Source of the DNA: Ascaphus truei
Taxonomy: Eukaryota; Chordata; Amphibia; Anura; Ascaphidae
Length of the DNA: 64,000 bases
Direction of reading: 5' to 3'
Assembly: GCA_036426205.1 (NCBI GenBank)
Contig: CM071567.1
Span: forward strand, 286,924,145 to 286,988,144
Part shown: in pieces, positions 1-11,339 of the stretch
Numbering within the stretch: the stretch's first letter is position 1
How the letters are laid out: every line of letters begins with the position of its first letter
Program-made: the position numbers and the translations under genes
Notes under the pieces: generated by a model
Databases searched by the model: none
What the model was told of the DNA's origin: nothing
Seen by the model: the letters and a program-made list of their open reading frames with translations, nothing else

Positions 1-1720
1 ATCTGCGGGCAGAGTGTTATTCACAACTACAGATGGAGACAGGGCCACCTACCTATGTCCTACTGTGTCTCTCCTACCCCATATTCCAAATATTTTACAC
101 GGCGTGTTACAACTAGGGGACCTAGACCCTACACCACATGTCACTCAGGTATGTAGTTAGTATCTATATCAATTGGGTACTGTAACCGTAAGAGGTCTGA
201 CAAATTAGCATGACACATCCAATTCAGGTCTCTGCTGTCTACATCTGCATTTACGAGAAACACACATAACACAGCAAGATCACGTTGTGTATCTAGATGC
301 TGGCACTGCACTATGTTTAATCACCAGGGGTAATTATCCCCAAAATATGTGCAGGCCACGTCATGATAAATACTAATTAGTTTGCTGCAAAACTGACAAT
401 GCAACAGTTTAGGCCAGCAGGCGATTTGGGGGAGACACGACCCCAGCGGTCGCTATGGCAACCATTAGCTACTTAAAGTGCACATTGACAGCATGCACGT
501 ACCTTTGAGAAAGCGCGATCACGCGCGAAACGTGCGTCAGGTGACCAGAACGTGGTGACGTCACCGCATCCAAGATGGCGCCCCCGCGACTGTAGCTGCT
601 GCCTCGAGACCGGGACACTTCTCCCCTGACATTCTACTCCCCTCCTCCTCCACATATGACGGCGCTAAGGACGATAACAGCGCCCAGGAGCTAAGTAGTA
701 CATCTCACTAGTGTGCAAGACATTTATGTCTAGGGTAATAGGAGTAGACTGCAGTATATGTTTTGCCTCCTTCCCCACACAGCTACTAGAGTGACAGTTT
801 TACTACTATGCAGGATATTTACTTTACTGCTATATAACAGGGGGGCCGAGTCAGGGGTAGTGCCTACTTACCGTGAACAGCACTAGCTGTTCATGCACTG
901 GGCATATTTCCTTATATGGAGACACAATATGATTAATGAGTCAGTGTGTTTTATGCCCCTACACCTATCAGGTATTAATATTGATTGAGTCTGATTAGTG
1001 CTGTTCACCGGTTTCAAGCCTGATGACTATATATGTGAGCTGTGCACCATACAAACGGTAGTATACAGAGGTTATAACTGGATACGGTCCTTGAACCGTG
1101 CCTCAGGGCGTCCACGAGAGCACACTTTGTGCTTGCCCTTTGCAGAGCTCTCACATCATTCAGCTACGCATCTCATAACTATATGTACATCCACACATTA
1201 TTTTTTGCGTGGTTTAGTAGTCATTTTATTTTTATCACTATTATCTTTTTTGCGTCGTTGTTGTTTTCACCCTGTTCTGGTATTTAATTTACACACCGTA
1301 TAAGTGGTCTAGGGACATCACACAGATGTATATTATCTGACCATTCGGCTTTGAGTTAATCACCCCTCCAGATTTAGCTTCAATGACCTATATCATGTCA
1401 GGTTCATTGAATTATTGATATTGGGATTTCCATAGGTGATATGGGCCTCCCATTCTGGAGCTACATACAGGGGATTATCTGAGCGAAGCAGTCCACATTA
1501 AGGTGGTGTAATATCATTATCTCCTTACGACTGAGGAAGATTTTGTTGGTTTGCCTATAAGGGGCTGGTCCTGGACTGTATATACCATGCCCCTCTATAC
1601 AAATATGTTTTAACCTTCTCTTGTAATTAAAAGGTTTTTAAATATATACTCAATATTACAAATTATTGGCCTTTCTGAGTGCATTCAGGGAGGAATCTTT
1701 TTTCTGTTTGTTTAAATTAT
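1..1720. other. Unassigned AT-rich DNA
   Basis: Apart from the hammerhead-like motif at 500-543 nothing is recognisable. Short open frames, for example at 998-1303, have no known motif and low-complexity hydrophobic composition, so they are treated as chance. Confidence 0.5.
500..543 (+). ncRNA. Hammerhead-ribozyme-like motif, degenerate core
   Basis: The segment fits a type-I hammerhead. Stem I pairs 500-504 with 539-543 (four Watson-Crick pairs plus one wobble). The core TTGAGAA (505-511) corresponds to CUGANGA with two changes. One extra A follows at 512. Stem II is GCGCG (513-517) with CGCGC (522-526), five perfect pairs around an ATCA loop. GAAA lies at 527-530 and a short stem III (CG/CG) precedes the expected cleavage dinucleotide TC at 537-538. 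The two core changes make self-cleavage doubtful. The perfect stems make chance unlikely. It is probably a decayed copy of the ribozyme family seen elsewhere in the window. Confidence 0.55.
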
Positions 1721-1894
1721 AGTGAGTCCAGCTCTCCCCCTCCTAGGGGTGAGACGTGTGAGTTCTTCTCCCACCCTCTGGGGTGAGGAGGCAGATAAAT
1801 CCAAGTCCTCCATGCCAAGAGAGCCAAGCACCATTCAGAGGCCTGGAATCCTCTGTGACCCATCTACATCCACTGTGTGTACAATCTACAGTGA

Positions 1895-2171
1895 CTGCAA
1901 ATAAAGCCCTTGGTTTTATATACCTCTGCCTGGGTCTACAGTCTATTAGGCAGAAGTGTGAAATAAGTCTGTTTTGGTGGGAACTGTCTTTGGGAAACTT
2001 GGAGCCCACTTAAGCTGGAGGCGCTGACCCTATGAGCGAATTCACCAGAAGCCTGTCCTGTTCCCACACCATCGCGGACCACTCAGCTCTCCTGGACCCT
2101 CACAGGTATGACCGCACCACAAACATCAGTAGTAACACATCTTCCAGAGAGGGGGGGGGGCATATGCTACA
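1895..2171 (+). repeat. 3' fragment of a C-type LTR
   Basis: The stretch has the layout of the 3' half of the C-family LTRs: an AATAAA-type signal, a phrase around 'GCTGGAGGCGCTGAC', 'AAGCCTGTCCTG', a block resembling the C-family 'CGCAGACAGCTCAGT', a run of G, and a terminal GCTACA at 2171. The 5' half was not delimited. It is a related but diverged LTR fragment rather than a member of the same subfamily. Confidence 0.5.
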
Positions 2172-2580
2172 CAAGAAATAAAAAAAGACATTGTAGAGCT
2201 GTGGCACAGAGTGGAAGCCATTGAGAAAGATAAAGTCAAATCTAATAGTACACAGGAAAGCTTTGAAGTGAATACGTTTGTTTCATGTATGAATAAATGA
2301 GTAGTTTATTTACAGATATACATAGGAACTCCTATTGCCTATTTATTGCTTGAAAAAAGTAATCCTTGTGCAAACGAGCCCATTAGTCCATAAAATAAAC
2401 TCCAGTTCAATGAAAATCGTTGCAAACGTAGGATCTTATAAGTATAAAAAATATTCCACTGAGTATATAAATAATTGTTTTATTTACTAAACGTGCTATT
2501 GTTTGTTTAATTGAGGTTGATGAATAATAATAGACCAAGTAGCCAGGGTGCTCAAGATAATTTATTAAAATACCAGGGTA

Positions 2581-2615
2581 CTCCTGACGAAGCACTACGT
2601 GTGAAACGTGTAGAG
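2581..2615 (+). ncRNA. Hammerhead-ribozyme-like motif
   Basis: Stem I is CTC (2581-2583) with GAG (2613-2615). The core CTGACGA (2584-2590) matches the consensus CUGANGA. After one extra A (2591), stem II is GCAC (2592-2595) with GTGT (2599-2602). GAAA lies at 2603-2606, then a minimal C-G stem III, and the predicted cleavage site follows TA at 2611-2612. The extra A after the core is shared by most copies in this window. Confidence 0.6.
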
Positions 2616-3023
2616 GTTGTTACGCCGGTGCTGCCCGCGGACCAGACCCGTCCCCTGTGCTGAGGTGGGATGTAGGGATTCCCGCACCCACAGCAAAGGG
2701 AGCGTGTCCGGAGTGTGGTGTTAGTGTTACCAGGCCAGGTATAGTAAAGAAGACAATACTTGCCGGTACCGGTAGTAGAGGAAGAGTAGTTATTGCCGTT
2801 GCCAAGGTCAGGGAATGGAGAGTTGCAGAAGCTCGAAGGTATAAGCCGTGTGTCACAGATATCAGAAGTCACGAAGTCCAAGTAGAGCTGAAGTCGAGAG
2901 CCAGAGGGGGTAGTTGTCCAAGCCGCGTCGATACCTGAGGAGTCACTGAGAGAGTAGTCAAATGCTTCCATACAGAACTATGTCGAGCGACGAGTGATGG
3001 GAAGCACAGGCATAATAAAGCTG

Positions 3024-3703
3024 GAAACAATAAACACAAAAAAACAGCGCTCACTGCATGGTGAAGTATATCAAAACATTATAATTACATATAAAAGGTA
3101 AGTATTAGGCGTACATAAAATAGATTCCCTGATGAAGTAGCGTGAGCTACGAAACGCGGCGTAGGAATTATTGATTTTATTGTTCTACTTCTACCTTTTA
3201 TCATTGGCATTATATTGCCGTTTGTTTACCACCTGGTGGTTCATTGAACTTTGTACGCTACGATTGTGCAAGTCTATCGGATCGGGCACATTGGGACTCC
3301 AATACTTGCTGGACTTACCTTACGTCCATCGTGTACCACGTGGACACGGAAGCCTGTCGCTGTGACGTCATCCAGACGCGAACCCGGAAGTGCGACGGAT
3401 ATACGCCTGCAGACACCGCGGAGAGGAATCCATCTCCGTGAGTGACAGCTCCATTGGATAGAGCTGCCTTCCCTAAGGACTGAGTACCAGAGGGATGTCA
3501 CAGACCGCAGGAACCTCCACTGCAGAGTGATCCAGAACCGTTTCTCCATCCGTTGCCGAGTGGTAATCTGCTGTGCTATTAGCACTCAATGCGTTTGATC
3601 TACCTATTTTATGTACGCCTAATAATTACCTTTTATATGGAATTATAATGTTTTGATATACTTCACCATGCAGTGTGTGCTGTTTTTTTGTGTTTATTGT
3701 TTC
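3024..3703. repeat. Inverted repeat with 100-bp arms around a ribozyme-bearing core
   Basis: Positions 3024-3123 and 3604-3703 are near-perfect reverse complements, differing by a few substitutions and small indels. They enclose a 480-bp core that begins exactly with the hammerhead-like motif at 3124. Such foldback ends are compatible with the pseudo-LTR arrangement of Penelope-like elements, many of which carry hammerheads, or with a ribozyme-bearing non-autonomous element. No coding sequence was recognised in the core. Open frames in both directions there are short and unremarkable. Confidence 0.7.
3124..3168 (+). ncRNA. Hammerhead ribozyme, type I, best copy
   Basis: All elements of a type-I hammerhead are present. 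Stem I is ATTCC (3124-3128) with GGAAT (3164-3168), five perfect pairs. The core is CTGATGA (3129-3135), with one extra A at 3136. Stem II is GTAGC (3137-3141) with GCTAC (3146-3150), five perfect pairs capped by a GTGA (GNRA) tetraloop. GAAA lies at 3151-3154. Stem III is CG/CG with a CGG triloop. The expected cleavage site is after TA at 3162-3163. The extra A departs from the strict consensus, so activity is predicted, not certain. The motif opens the core of the inverted repeat at 3024-3703. Confidence 0.75.
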
Positions 3704-5100
3704 TAGTTCTGTTGGAGTGCTGAGCCACCCTGACCATCTACAGCTGCAGCTGCTATTATTTAACACAGATTGTATGTATTGACCCTTAGGTTAAGGGTTT
3801 TATTTCTTCTCTCACTCTGAGCACTATTTCACTGTATTTAGGGTTGTGGTTAAATGATTTATTAGTTGTGCACTATTCTTTTTATATAATAAAGCTGGGC
3901 AGGCCAATGGGAAGAGGGGGCAGGCCTGGAGGACTGCAAGGAGTCCTCCCTGATAGGAGGGAGGTGTTACAGCCCAGCTGAGTGTAGTCATTGATTTGCA
4001 TGGAACCATGTGGTGCTTGGGGGTGGCGCCTCACTGCGGGGGCAGTGGGTAAAAGGTCTGTTAGGCATGTGCTCTGTAAGCTGGGAATGTGTGCGCATAA
4101 CGTCCGGGGCTGGCGCGCGTGGATTCGGTAACTGACGCACGTATGCGCATGGGTTCAGTGACATACGCTCGTGTGTGCATAGAGCGCGGAGCCGGAGACA
4201 TACGCAGAGGCTGCGGTTCAACAGGCACCTCTTTGGTAGGTGCAATCCTGTGATGGCGAGGAACCTGAGTGCTAGTGGCAGACAACGGAGGTATGTGGGA
4301 ATTGCGCTGCAGGCGCTGGGACGCCTGAGTACCGACGGAGGTTGGGCAATGGTCGCGCTGACGGCGCTGAGACACCGGATTCCTTACAGAGGTTACGTGA
4401 AGCTGCCCCTGTGGACCTGTGTCCCTGCGGAGGTTGTGTTTTGAGAGCGCGGTATCCCTGCTGTTTTAAAAGTGAGTATATCGGGTCCGGACCCTATTGT
4501 TATACCAGCAGTGAGATTACTTGCCCCTCCACCTCCTCTATGTTTTTTGTTTTAATATCTTCATATCCCCATTCTTTGATTTGTGTACCATTGTTATTAT
4601 TCCCTCATTGCCTGACCCCCGGGGTTTTAATAAATTACTTGCCATTCAGTGCGCCATTCTGCCTGTTGTCTTCAACAGGTCAGTGTTTCTTTTGTATCGA
4701 TCCTGAGCCTTCTGAAGAATCGTTTTCAAGTTGTCCTGGACCTCTTGTAGGGAAGAAATTCTCTCAGAGACAGCAAGTATTGAACAGGAGATCGGTATGT
4801 GAGGAATGAATGAAATTGAGTTGTTTTATGCTATCCAGAGCATTTTGAAAGTGAATTCTGGAAGAGGCAAGATCCTGGAGATAGCCAACAAAACAATGCA
4901 AGTATTGTTCCAAGGTGCCACTTGAGCGTGAATGGGGGGAGCTGTGATCCTGCAAGGCTTATGGCTTATCATTGCTTTGCCTTTATTTCGAGTCTGTGAG
5001 TGAGATCTATTTTTGTTACCAGTATACTTTTTTGAATGGACATATTGCACTATTGGTTTATTTTTCTTCTCCTCCCCTTCTCTCCTGTTGTTTGTTTCTT
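3704..5100. other. Unassigned repeats, GC-richer middle part
   Basis: A CpG-richer block around 4040-4450 resembles the U3 or promoter part of an LTR, but no TG...CA ends or target duplications were found. The rest (4450-5100) has no recognisable coding or structural signal. Confidence 0.35.
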
Positions 5101-5117
5101 ATGTTATATGTTGTCTG

Positions 5118-5830
5118 TTACATAGTTAAATAATGTAATAATGTAAATAAATCTAATTTAGCTAGCCTCTCCTCATAAGTTAGATTGTCCATCCCCTTTA
5201 TTAATTTGGTGGCTCTTCTCTGCACTCTCTCTAGTTCCATAATGTCTTTTTGTAGGATTGGTGCCCAAAATTGTACTCCATATTCAAGGCGTGGTCTTAC
5301 TAATGCTTTGTAAAGGGGCAAAATTATGTTTACTTCCCTTCCATCCATTGCCCGTTTGATGCAAGATAAGATCTTGTTTGCCTTTGCAGCTACTGCATGA
5401 CTTTGGGCACTATTGCTAAGCCTGCTGTCTACAAGCACTCCTAAATCCTTCTCCATCAAGGATTCCCCCAATTTATCCTCATTTAATTTGTAATTCGCCT
5501 TTTTATTCTTGCATCCCAAATGCATAACCTTACATTTTATTATTATTAAGCCTCATTTGCCATTTACCTGCCCACGTTTCCAGTCTCTCCAAGTCCTTCT
5601 GAAGAGAAATGACATCCTGCTCTGATTCTATTACCTTACACAATTTGGTATCATCAGCAAAGATGGAGACTTTGCTCTCGATCCCAACCTCAAGGTCATT
5701 AATAAACAAGTTAAAAAGCAGAAGTCCCAGTACCGATCCCTGAGGTACTCCACTCACGACTTAGCCCAACCTGAAAAAGTTCAATTTATGACAACCCTCT
5801 GTTTTCTGTCCTTTAACTGTTCTTTGTCGT
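5118..5830 (-). pseudogene. CR1/L2-clade LINE reverse transcriptase, 3' remnant
   Basis: Read on the minus strand this is the C-terminal half of a non-LTR reverse transcriptase. The 5757-5530 part contains SGVPQGSVLG, LFINDL and the catalytic FADD box (IFADDTKL). The 5525-5118 part contains KDLGVLVD, LYKALVRPRLEYG and LERVQRRATKLIKGM, all typical of the CR1/L2/Rex1 group. The two parts are out of frame by one base near 5527, where a run of A appears to have gained a base. Another frame change lies near 5760, upstream of which the coding similarity continues to about 5830. The copy is 5'-truncated. At its 3' end (about 5110-5150) is an AT-rich tail with repeated TACATTAT, as expected for LINE termini. 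It is not functional. Confidence 0.85.
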
Positions 5831-6135
5831 TGGTTCCTGTTTGGTCTGTTTCTATTGCTATAGATTAGCCACTCTGAGACTTTTGTCGACTTTGGACTTT
5901 TGCTCAATTGGAGGGCAATTTAGAGTGCTACACCATTGGTAAGGTTAAGGGGTTGCTAACATTTATATATTTTCTATTGCATCTATCGGTAAATATTTTT
6001 TACATATTGAGCACAGATTGTTTGTATTTTAGATTGTATTGTCATTTGATATAGATCACTTCGTTTATACTGTAGTTGTGTATTTTCACCATTGAATTCC
6101 TATTGTTAATTTGGAAGAGTATATTGTTTTATATG

Positions 6136-7371
6136 TGTAGCCAGGTCCCCCTTTCAATGCGCACCCCCCCCCTACGGGTACTCACAGCAGCTGCTCTTGG
6201 AGAGGTGCGGGGGCGTGTGCGAGCATAGCGCACCTCTTACTGGAATGCGGCCAGTCGCCGGGGACGTGTGCGGCCCGTTGCTAGGGCCTCGGTCACATTG
6301 CAGAGCTCCCGGCGGCTCTTGGTGCAGGGCGCTGCCATTGCCAGTTGCGTTGCGCATGCGCAGTGAGAGCCAAGCGCCGGGAGGCACACAGACAGCTCGC
6401 GCATGCGCAGTGATCGCACGAACGGCATGGCCAATCAGGAGAGGGCTCACAGAAGGGACTACATATCCCATGAGGCTCAGGAGCGCCCCACGTGACCCCA
6501 GAGAGCCAATAGGGCTACAGCATCTCCCTACAGAGGAGAATAGATACTTTTCGCGGGGTTTGGAGCACGTTAGTCGGCGTCAGGAGCAGCTAGGGGAAAG
6601 AGGTAGGGTGCAGGAGTCAGTGACGCCCTGCACTAGGCCAGCAGCCCCCCAGGCCCCAGATAGCCCTGAGCCACCAGTAGCATTGAGTGTTGCAGGGACA
6701 GGCCCCAGGTTAGGGACCCTGCCCTTTACTATTCAGAGTCAGTTAGGGACACAGCGGACGCTGCGCGTCCATTCAGAGGTTTGGGCTCAGACCTCCACTG
6801 CCGCTGCAGTAGCCATCCGGGTGGGATCGCCCCGGACGTTAATTCCTGTATTCGGTAGTCGTCGGATCCTTTGTGAAGCTCCTTGGCAGACCCGGGCACT
6901 GGAGTGCTCGGCAGGTAACCGTCACCAAGTGCACCAATGATCCTACATTATACTCACACGGGACCAGTGGCTGCGCAGTCACACATATCATCTCACTTTA
7001 AGGGTGCGGGACATATTGTGTGGGGCTACTGGACACGGGGTGGGATCACCCGGTGTAGGGGGGAGCGTCCTGCGAGACGCAGTAGTTACTGTCTCCTCTA
7101 GAGAGGGACACCTGTTGATATATGAATAAGTATTGCTGCAGTAAAGTCATTGGTGTGTGGAGTGATATATATATATATATATATATATATTTGTCCTGCG
7201 AGGAACCACTCCTACTCTGGTGGGAGCCATCGCAGGTGGAGGCGTTGCACCACGAGATTTTGTTATATGTATGTACCCCAGGCTCCCCGACCGGAGGCTT
7301 AGGCACCTGAGAGCCACACAGGTATACACAGCAGGTAGTAGCGTCTGTATTCACAGGGAATACCCGTTACA
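6136..7371 (+). mobile_element. Solo LTR, A family
   Basis: The unit starts TGTAGCCAGG and ends ACCCGTTACA, and is flanked by the 4-bp duplication TATG (6132-6135 and 7372-7375). Its ends are the reverse complement of the A-family LTRs at 41598 and 46420, so it is the same family in plus orientation. The first 300 bp are CpG-rich and include two GCGCATGCGC palindromes (around 6351-6362 and 6399-6409), a known NRF-1 site shape, suggesting the U3 promoter. A TA microsatellite lies at about 7167-7192. The long open frame over 6197-6940 reflects GC-rich composition and is not considered a gene. Confidence 0.85.
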
Positions 7372-7444
7372 TATGTAATCTTGTTGATTAGATTATTGAA
7401 TTTATTAGATAGTTGCTGCAGAGTAGCACTACAAATATTTTTTT

Positions 7445-7625
7445 TCTGTATTGAGGATGACAGACAGGCCTGGAAAACCCAACAAGATCATATTCTATCC
7501 AGAATGGAGGAGCAAGATAAACAATTAAAGGACTTGCACTACCAATTAAAAGATGTTTACAATAGAGAGAGATGGAATAATATATGCATATGGGGCATAC
7601 CAGAGTCCATCCTAGCCCAAGATAT
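7445..7625 (+). pseudogene. Tx1-like L1 ORF1 fragment
   Basis: The plus-strand reading contains a short coiled-coil stretch (MEEQDKQLKDLHYQLKDV) followed by NNICIWGIPESI. The latter matches the 'NNIRI.G.PES' motif of L1-type ORF1 RNA-binding proteins. Only about 60 residues remain, and the fragment ends abruptly where another repeat begins at 7626. L1 RT sequence of the same strand reappears at 11925, so both may derive from one interrupted copy, but the intervening L1 part is missing. Confidence 0.6.
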
Positions 7626-7813
7626 ACAGTTGTGTGAAAAAGAAAGTACACCCTCTTTGAATTCTATGGTTTTACATATCAGGACATAATAACAATCATC
7701 TGTTCCTTATCAGATCTTAAAATTGGGTAAATACAACCTCAGATGAACAACAACACATGGCATATGTGTCATGATTTATTTAACAAAAATAAAGCCAAAA
7801 TGGAGAAACCATG
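7626..7813 (+). repeat. DNA-transposon-like repeat, 5' part, split by an LTR element
   Basis: The sequence starts with a 'CAGTTGTGTGAAAAAG' type end and runs to ACCATG, where the LTR element 7814-10976 is inserted. It resumes at 10977 (CCATGTGTGAAAAACC) and runs to about 11033. The internal GTGTGAAAAA phrases resemble ends of widespread non-autonomous DNA transposons of fish and frogs. That family assignment is inferred. Confidence 0.5.
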
Positions 7814-8346
7814 TGTAACAGGGACTTACCCCTGTTAAGATACTTGCCTCTGATCCAGCAGTGGGCCGGTTAATTGCACACCTGCAGTTAGCCAACTCCA
7901 CCTGCCTAATCACAGCTCTGGGGAATAGCCTGTTCTGAGACAGGAAGAGAGATTCCTGAGCTGACATTTGGAGCTGACACAGGAAAGCAGAGAAGCCTGC
8001 ACACAGGCACTGTCTTGAGCACAAAGGGGTGCTGAGATAAAGACACCCAGAGACCTATATTCCTGGACACAGGGGACCCAGGAACCTACCAGAGACTGAT
8101 ATGAAGGACCCCCTGCTTTAAGGTATCTCCTGAGACTTTGGAGAATAGGGTGGTAATGGGATTATCCCTCCAGCTCTGCAGATAGGGACTGGGAAAGTAA
8201 GTTAGCCCTTTCACAAGGATAGGCGTTTGTTGTTTTTGTTGTTTTCATATGTTTGCTGTGCTATTTAAGGAAACAGGCAATAAAGCCGTATTTTAATTTC
8301 ACCTTAAAACAGTCTCCATTGCGTACCTCTGAACACGTCTCTTACA
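7814..8346 (+). repeat. 5' LTR of the coiled-coil LTR element
   Basis: This 533-bp unit starts TGTAACAGGG and ends CTCTTACA. It matches 10452-10976 almost throughout. The 5-bp target CCATG precedes it (7809-7813). A polyadenylation-like AATAAA lies in CAATAAAGCC near 8278. Immediately after it, near 8349, TGGTGAGAGGTGAGAG could serve as a tRNA primer-binding site. That assignment is inferred. Confidence 0.9.
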
Positions 8347-10451
8347 TATGGTGAGAGGTGAGAGATGGCCCTTGAAGTTCAAAGGGGCCCCGTAGACTGC
8401 CTGTGAAAATGTTTATGCTTTTGCCTGCATAGTTCCTGCAAACAGCCTGAGCAACAAAACACATGCAGCAGTGACCAGATTTAAGGGGCTACACATCCAG
8501 GCAGGAAATCTACAGTGCACTGAAGAAAGCCACAATGCCACAGTTGGACTGGGAGGACTGTGACAGACGATGTCCCACACAAGGGACTGATGCTTGACCA
8601 GCCCTGAAGACGCCCTGAAAATTGCCAGGCTTGACTGTGATCTGCTCGGAAACAGTTGAAACTGGAGAGGGAAGATAATGCTGAGCTACAGAAGACTGTT
8701 CTCGCAATGTACTCTGAATCCGGGACAGAATTGGAGGATCTCAAGACTGAGCTAGCCACTGCAAACACTACTAATGCCACTATGGTGGAAAAACAGAGCA
8801 AATCTGGTAGAATGATTGCTAATCTGAAGCAGAAGTACGAGGAGGCACTGAAGGAGATTACAGTTTTTCAGCAGGAAGTTCACAAGTGCCATAGAGAGGT
8901 GGAAGTCTCTCAGAATGAGGTTCACACTCTCCGCATAGAACTGAATGCCTTACACCAAGAGGTCAACAGTGTCCGGACAGAGGTGGACGTATCCCATAAG
9001 GAATTTCATACTCTCCACACAGCACTGGATGCCTCACACCAAGATATCAGCAGTTGTCGCACAGAACTTGAAGTCTCTAAAAAGGAACTTCACAGTCTCA
9101 CTGACGAGCTGGACATCTCAAAAAGCTATCCTCGGTCTTAATATGGATCTCAAAGTCTCTCAGAAGGAGCTTCAGACCCTCAACCTAGAGAAGGAAGTCT
9201 CACGCCAGGAGACTGTCATTCTCAAAGCAGATGTGTGAAAATGGAAGGAGGACAACAAGGAAGCCCTGATTATTACAGAGACTGCAAAAAGAGAAAATGT
9301 AAGACTGAAAGAAGAAAATTCTGATTTGACAAACCAGTCAATAAAAAGAATGAAAAGCTGCATGAGCTTGAAAAAATAAAGAAACTTTTGGAAGATGAAA
9401 AGTTTGAGGCAGAGCACCGACTGCAGAACCAAGTGCAAGGTCTGTGTACACACCTCCAGAATGCAGAGGAGAAGCAGCAAACTCTGCAGGAGGAGAATCT
9501 GCAGGCTGCTAAAGACTACAAGTGCTGCAGGAACATCTGATTTCCCAGAGTGTCCCTGCAAAGCAGCATGAAAGACTGAAGGCTACCCTGAGCATAACCA
9601 GAGCTTCGCTAAAGGTCAAGCTTAGAGGCCAGGTGACTCGGCACAAGAAGGGGCACAAGAAGGTCCAGAAACTGAGACAAATAACTGCGGCCCAAGCAAA
9701 GAAATTCACAGTGCTTCATAATATAATGAAGTAGATGTTGAAGCAATCTCAGAGAAAGTACAGTGAGGAGATGAATACCCTGAGAGGAGACTTGCAGGAT
9801 GCACTAAAGAAACAAGGATCTCTCATGGATGAGATTACAGTACTACAAGAAAAGTTATTGACCCTGCCCTAGCGTCAGTATCCGACAGCAACTAAAACCC
9901 ATGAAGACAAGGGTACAGTGGAAGCAGGGGACACCATTCAACTGAAAAACGAGACAGCAAAGTTTGAACCGCCTGAGCCAGCACTAGATAATCCCTCAGT
10001 GGCCCAGCAGGCAACAAACAAAGGTATGAGTGCAGAATCAAAACCAGAAGAATCCATATCTGATGAAGCTGAAAAGATAGGACGTTCTCCTCTGAAAATA
10101 GATGTGAAATCGCAACTCAATTCCAAAGAAGCTAAATTGGCAAATGCATTGAGTGGGAAAAGTAAGCCAATAGAGGCTTTGCAAGACCTGAGCAAGGGTT
10201 GCAAGGAATGGACATTTAAGGCTAAATTGGAGTCCATGGAAAAAGTTATCCTCGAGCGACTGAGGAGTGCTAACTTCAAGCACCTTTGGGAGGAGACACG
10301 AATAAACTGGAGAAAGGGCTCCAATCCCAGCGGGTCTGAGGGTTCTCTTCCTCCATCTATTCTCATTCAAGTCACAGATATATCTCGAATGAGAGTGGAA
10401 GGATGGGCTTCGGTCGTGGTAGGCCCGAGCTCCCCACAAACAGGGGAGGTA
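8347..10451 (+). pseudogene. Coiled-coil ORF inside an LTR element, no pol
   Basis: The whole internal region between the two LTRs encodes one broken plus-strand protein in at least three frames: about 8650-9141, 9113-9238 with its continuation to 9530, and 9918-10450. The first part is a long heptad-rich coiled coil built of repeats of roughly 14-28 residues, such as EVHTLRIELNALHQEVNSV and ELEVSKKELHSLTDELDIS. The last part is acidic and Ser/Pro-containing and ends with a charged block around KLESMEKVILERLRSANFKH. I recognise no gag zinc knuckle, protease, RT, RNase H or integrase. It could be a highly derived gag or a captured host coiled-coil gene. In-frame stops and frameshifts make it a pseudogene. 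A polypurine tract, CAGGGGAGG, directly precedes the 3' LTR. Confidence 0.65.
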
Positions 10452-10976
10452 TATAACAGGTACTTACCCCTGTTAAGAAACTTGCCTCTGATCCAGCAGT
10501 GTGCCGGTTAATTGCACACCTGCAATCAGCCAACTCCACCTGCCTAATAACAGCTCTGGGAAATAGCCTGTTCTGAGACAGGAAGAGAGATTCCTGAGCT
10601 GACATTTGGAGCTGACACAGGAAAGCAGAGACGCCTGCACACAGACACTGTCTTGAGCACAAAGGGATGCTGAGATAAAGACACCTATATTCCTGGACAG
10701 AGGGGACCCAGGAAACTACCAGAGACTGACATGAAGGGCCACCTGCTTTAAGGTATCTCTTGAGACTTTGGGGAATAGGGTGGTAATGGGATTATCCCTC
10801 CAGCCCTGCAGATAGGAACTGGGGAAGTAAATTCGCCCTTACACAGAGATAGGCGTTTGTTGTTTTTGTTGTTTTCATATGTTTGCTGTGCTAATTAAGG
10901 AAACAGGCAATAAAGCCTGATTTTAATTTCACCTTAAAACAGTCTCCATTGCGTACCTCTGAACACGTCTCTTAAA
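10452..10976 (+). repeat. 3' LTR of the coiled-coil LTR element
   Basis: This is a 525-bp direct copy of 7814-8346 with scattered substitutions and small indels. It is followed by the target duplicate CCATG (10977-10981). Its first bases read TATAAC where the 5' LTR has TGTAAC, and its end reads CTTAAA for CTTACA, so both terminal dinucleotides have mutated. The element is therefore old. Confidence 0.9.
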
Positions 10977-11033
10977 CCATGTGTGAAAAACCAAGTTCAC
11001 CCTTACTGCTTCCATAGGAATTAAGATGCTAAA

Positions 11034-11165
11034 GATCACCAAAAGCCTGTCCTGTTACCCCACAACACCGCGGACCACTCATATCTCCTGAACCCTCACA
11101 GGTATGTACACACTACAGACAGCAGTAGCCAGCAGTACATCTTCCACAGAGGGGGGAATCAGGGC
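11034..11165 (+). repeat. C-type LTR 3' end fragment
   Basis: About 130 bp that closely match the end of the fragment at 1895-2171. They share AAGCCTGTCCTGTT, CGCGGACCACTCA, a G run and the terminal GGGCTACA. Confidence 0.5.
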
Positions 11166-11339
11166 TACACAGTACACTGTGACAGTAGGTAATTAGGATC
11201 TTACAATCTATAAGGAAAAGTAAGTGGAAACATAGGGTATATGGGGATGAGAAGGTTGATGTATTTCAGATTGTAACAGAACAGCTCTAACATCAGCAAA
11301 TGGCAGCAAACTGCTGACACCCTTTGCCATCAAAAGCTA

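Noticed and set aside
2657..2971. Overlapping open frames on both strands
   Set aside because: No recognisable motif, and frames open on both strands suggest composition only.
6197..6940. 247-codon open frame
   Set aside because: It lies in the CpG-rich part of a solo LTR with precise TSDs; no motif, and composition explains the open frame.
8656..10511. Coiled-coil ORF as a host gene
   Set aside because: It lies wholly between two LTRs with a target duplication, ends at the polypurine tract and is frameshifted, so it belongs to the retroelement.
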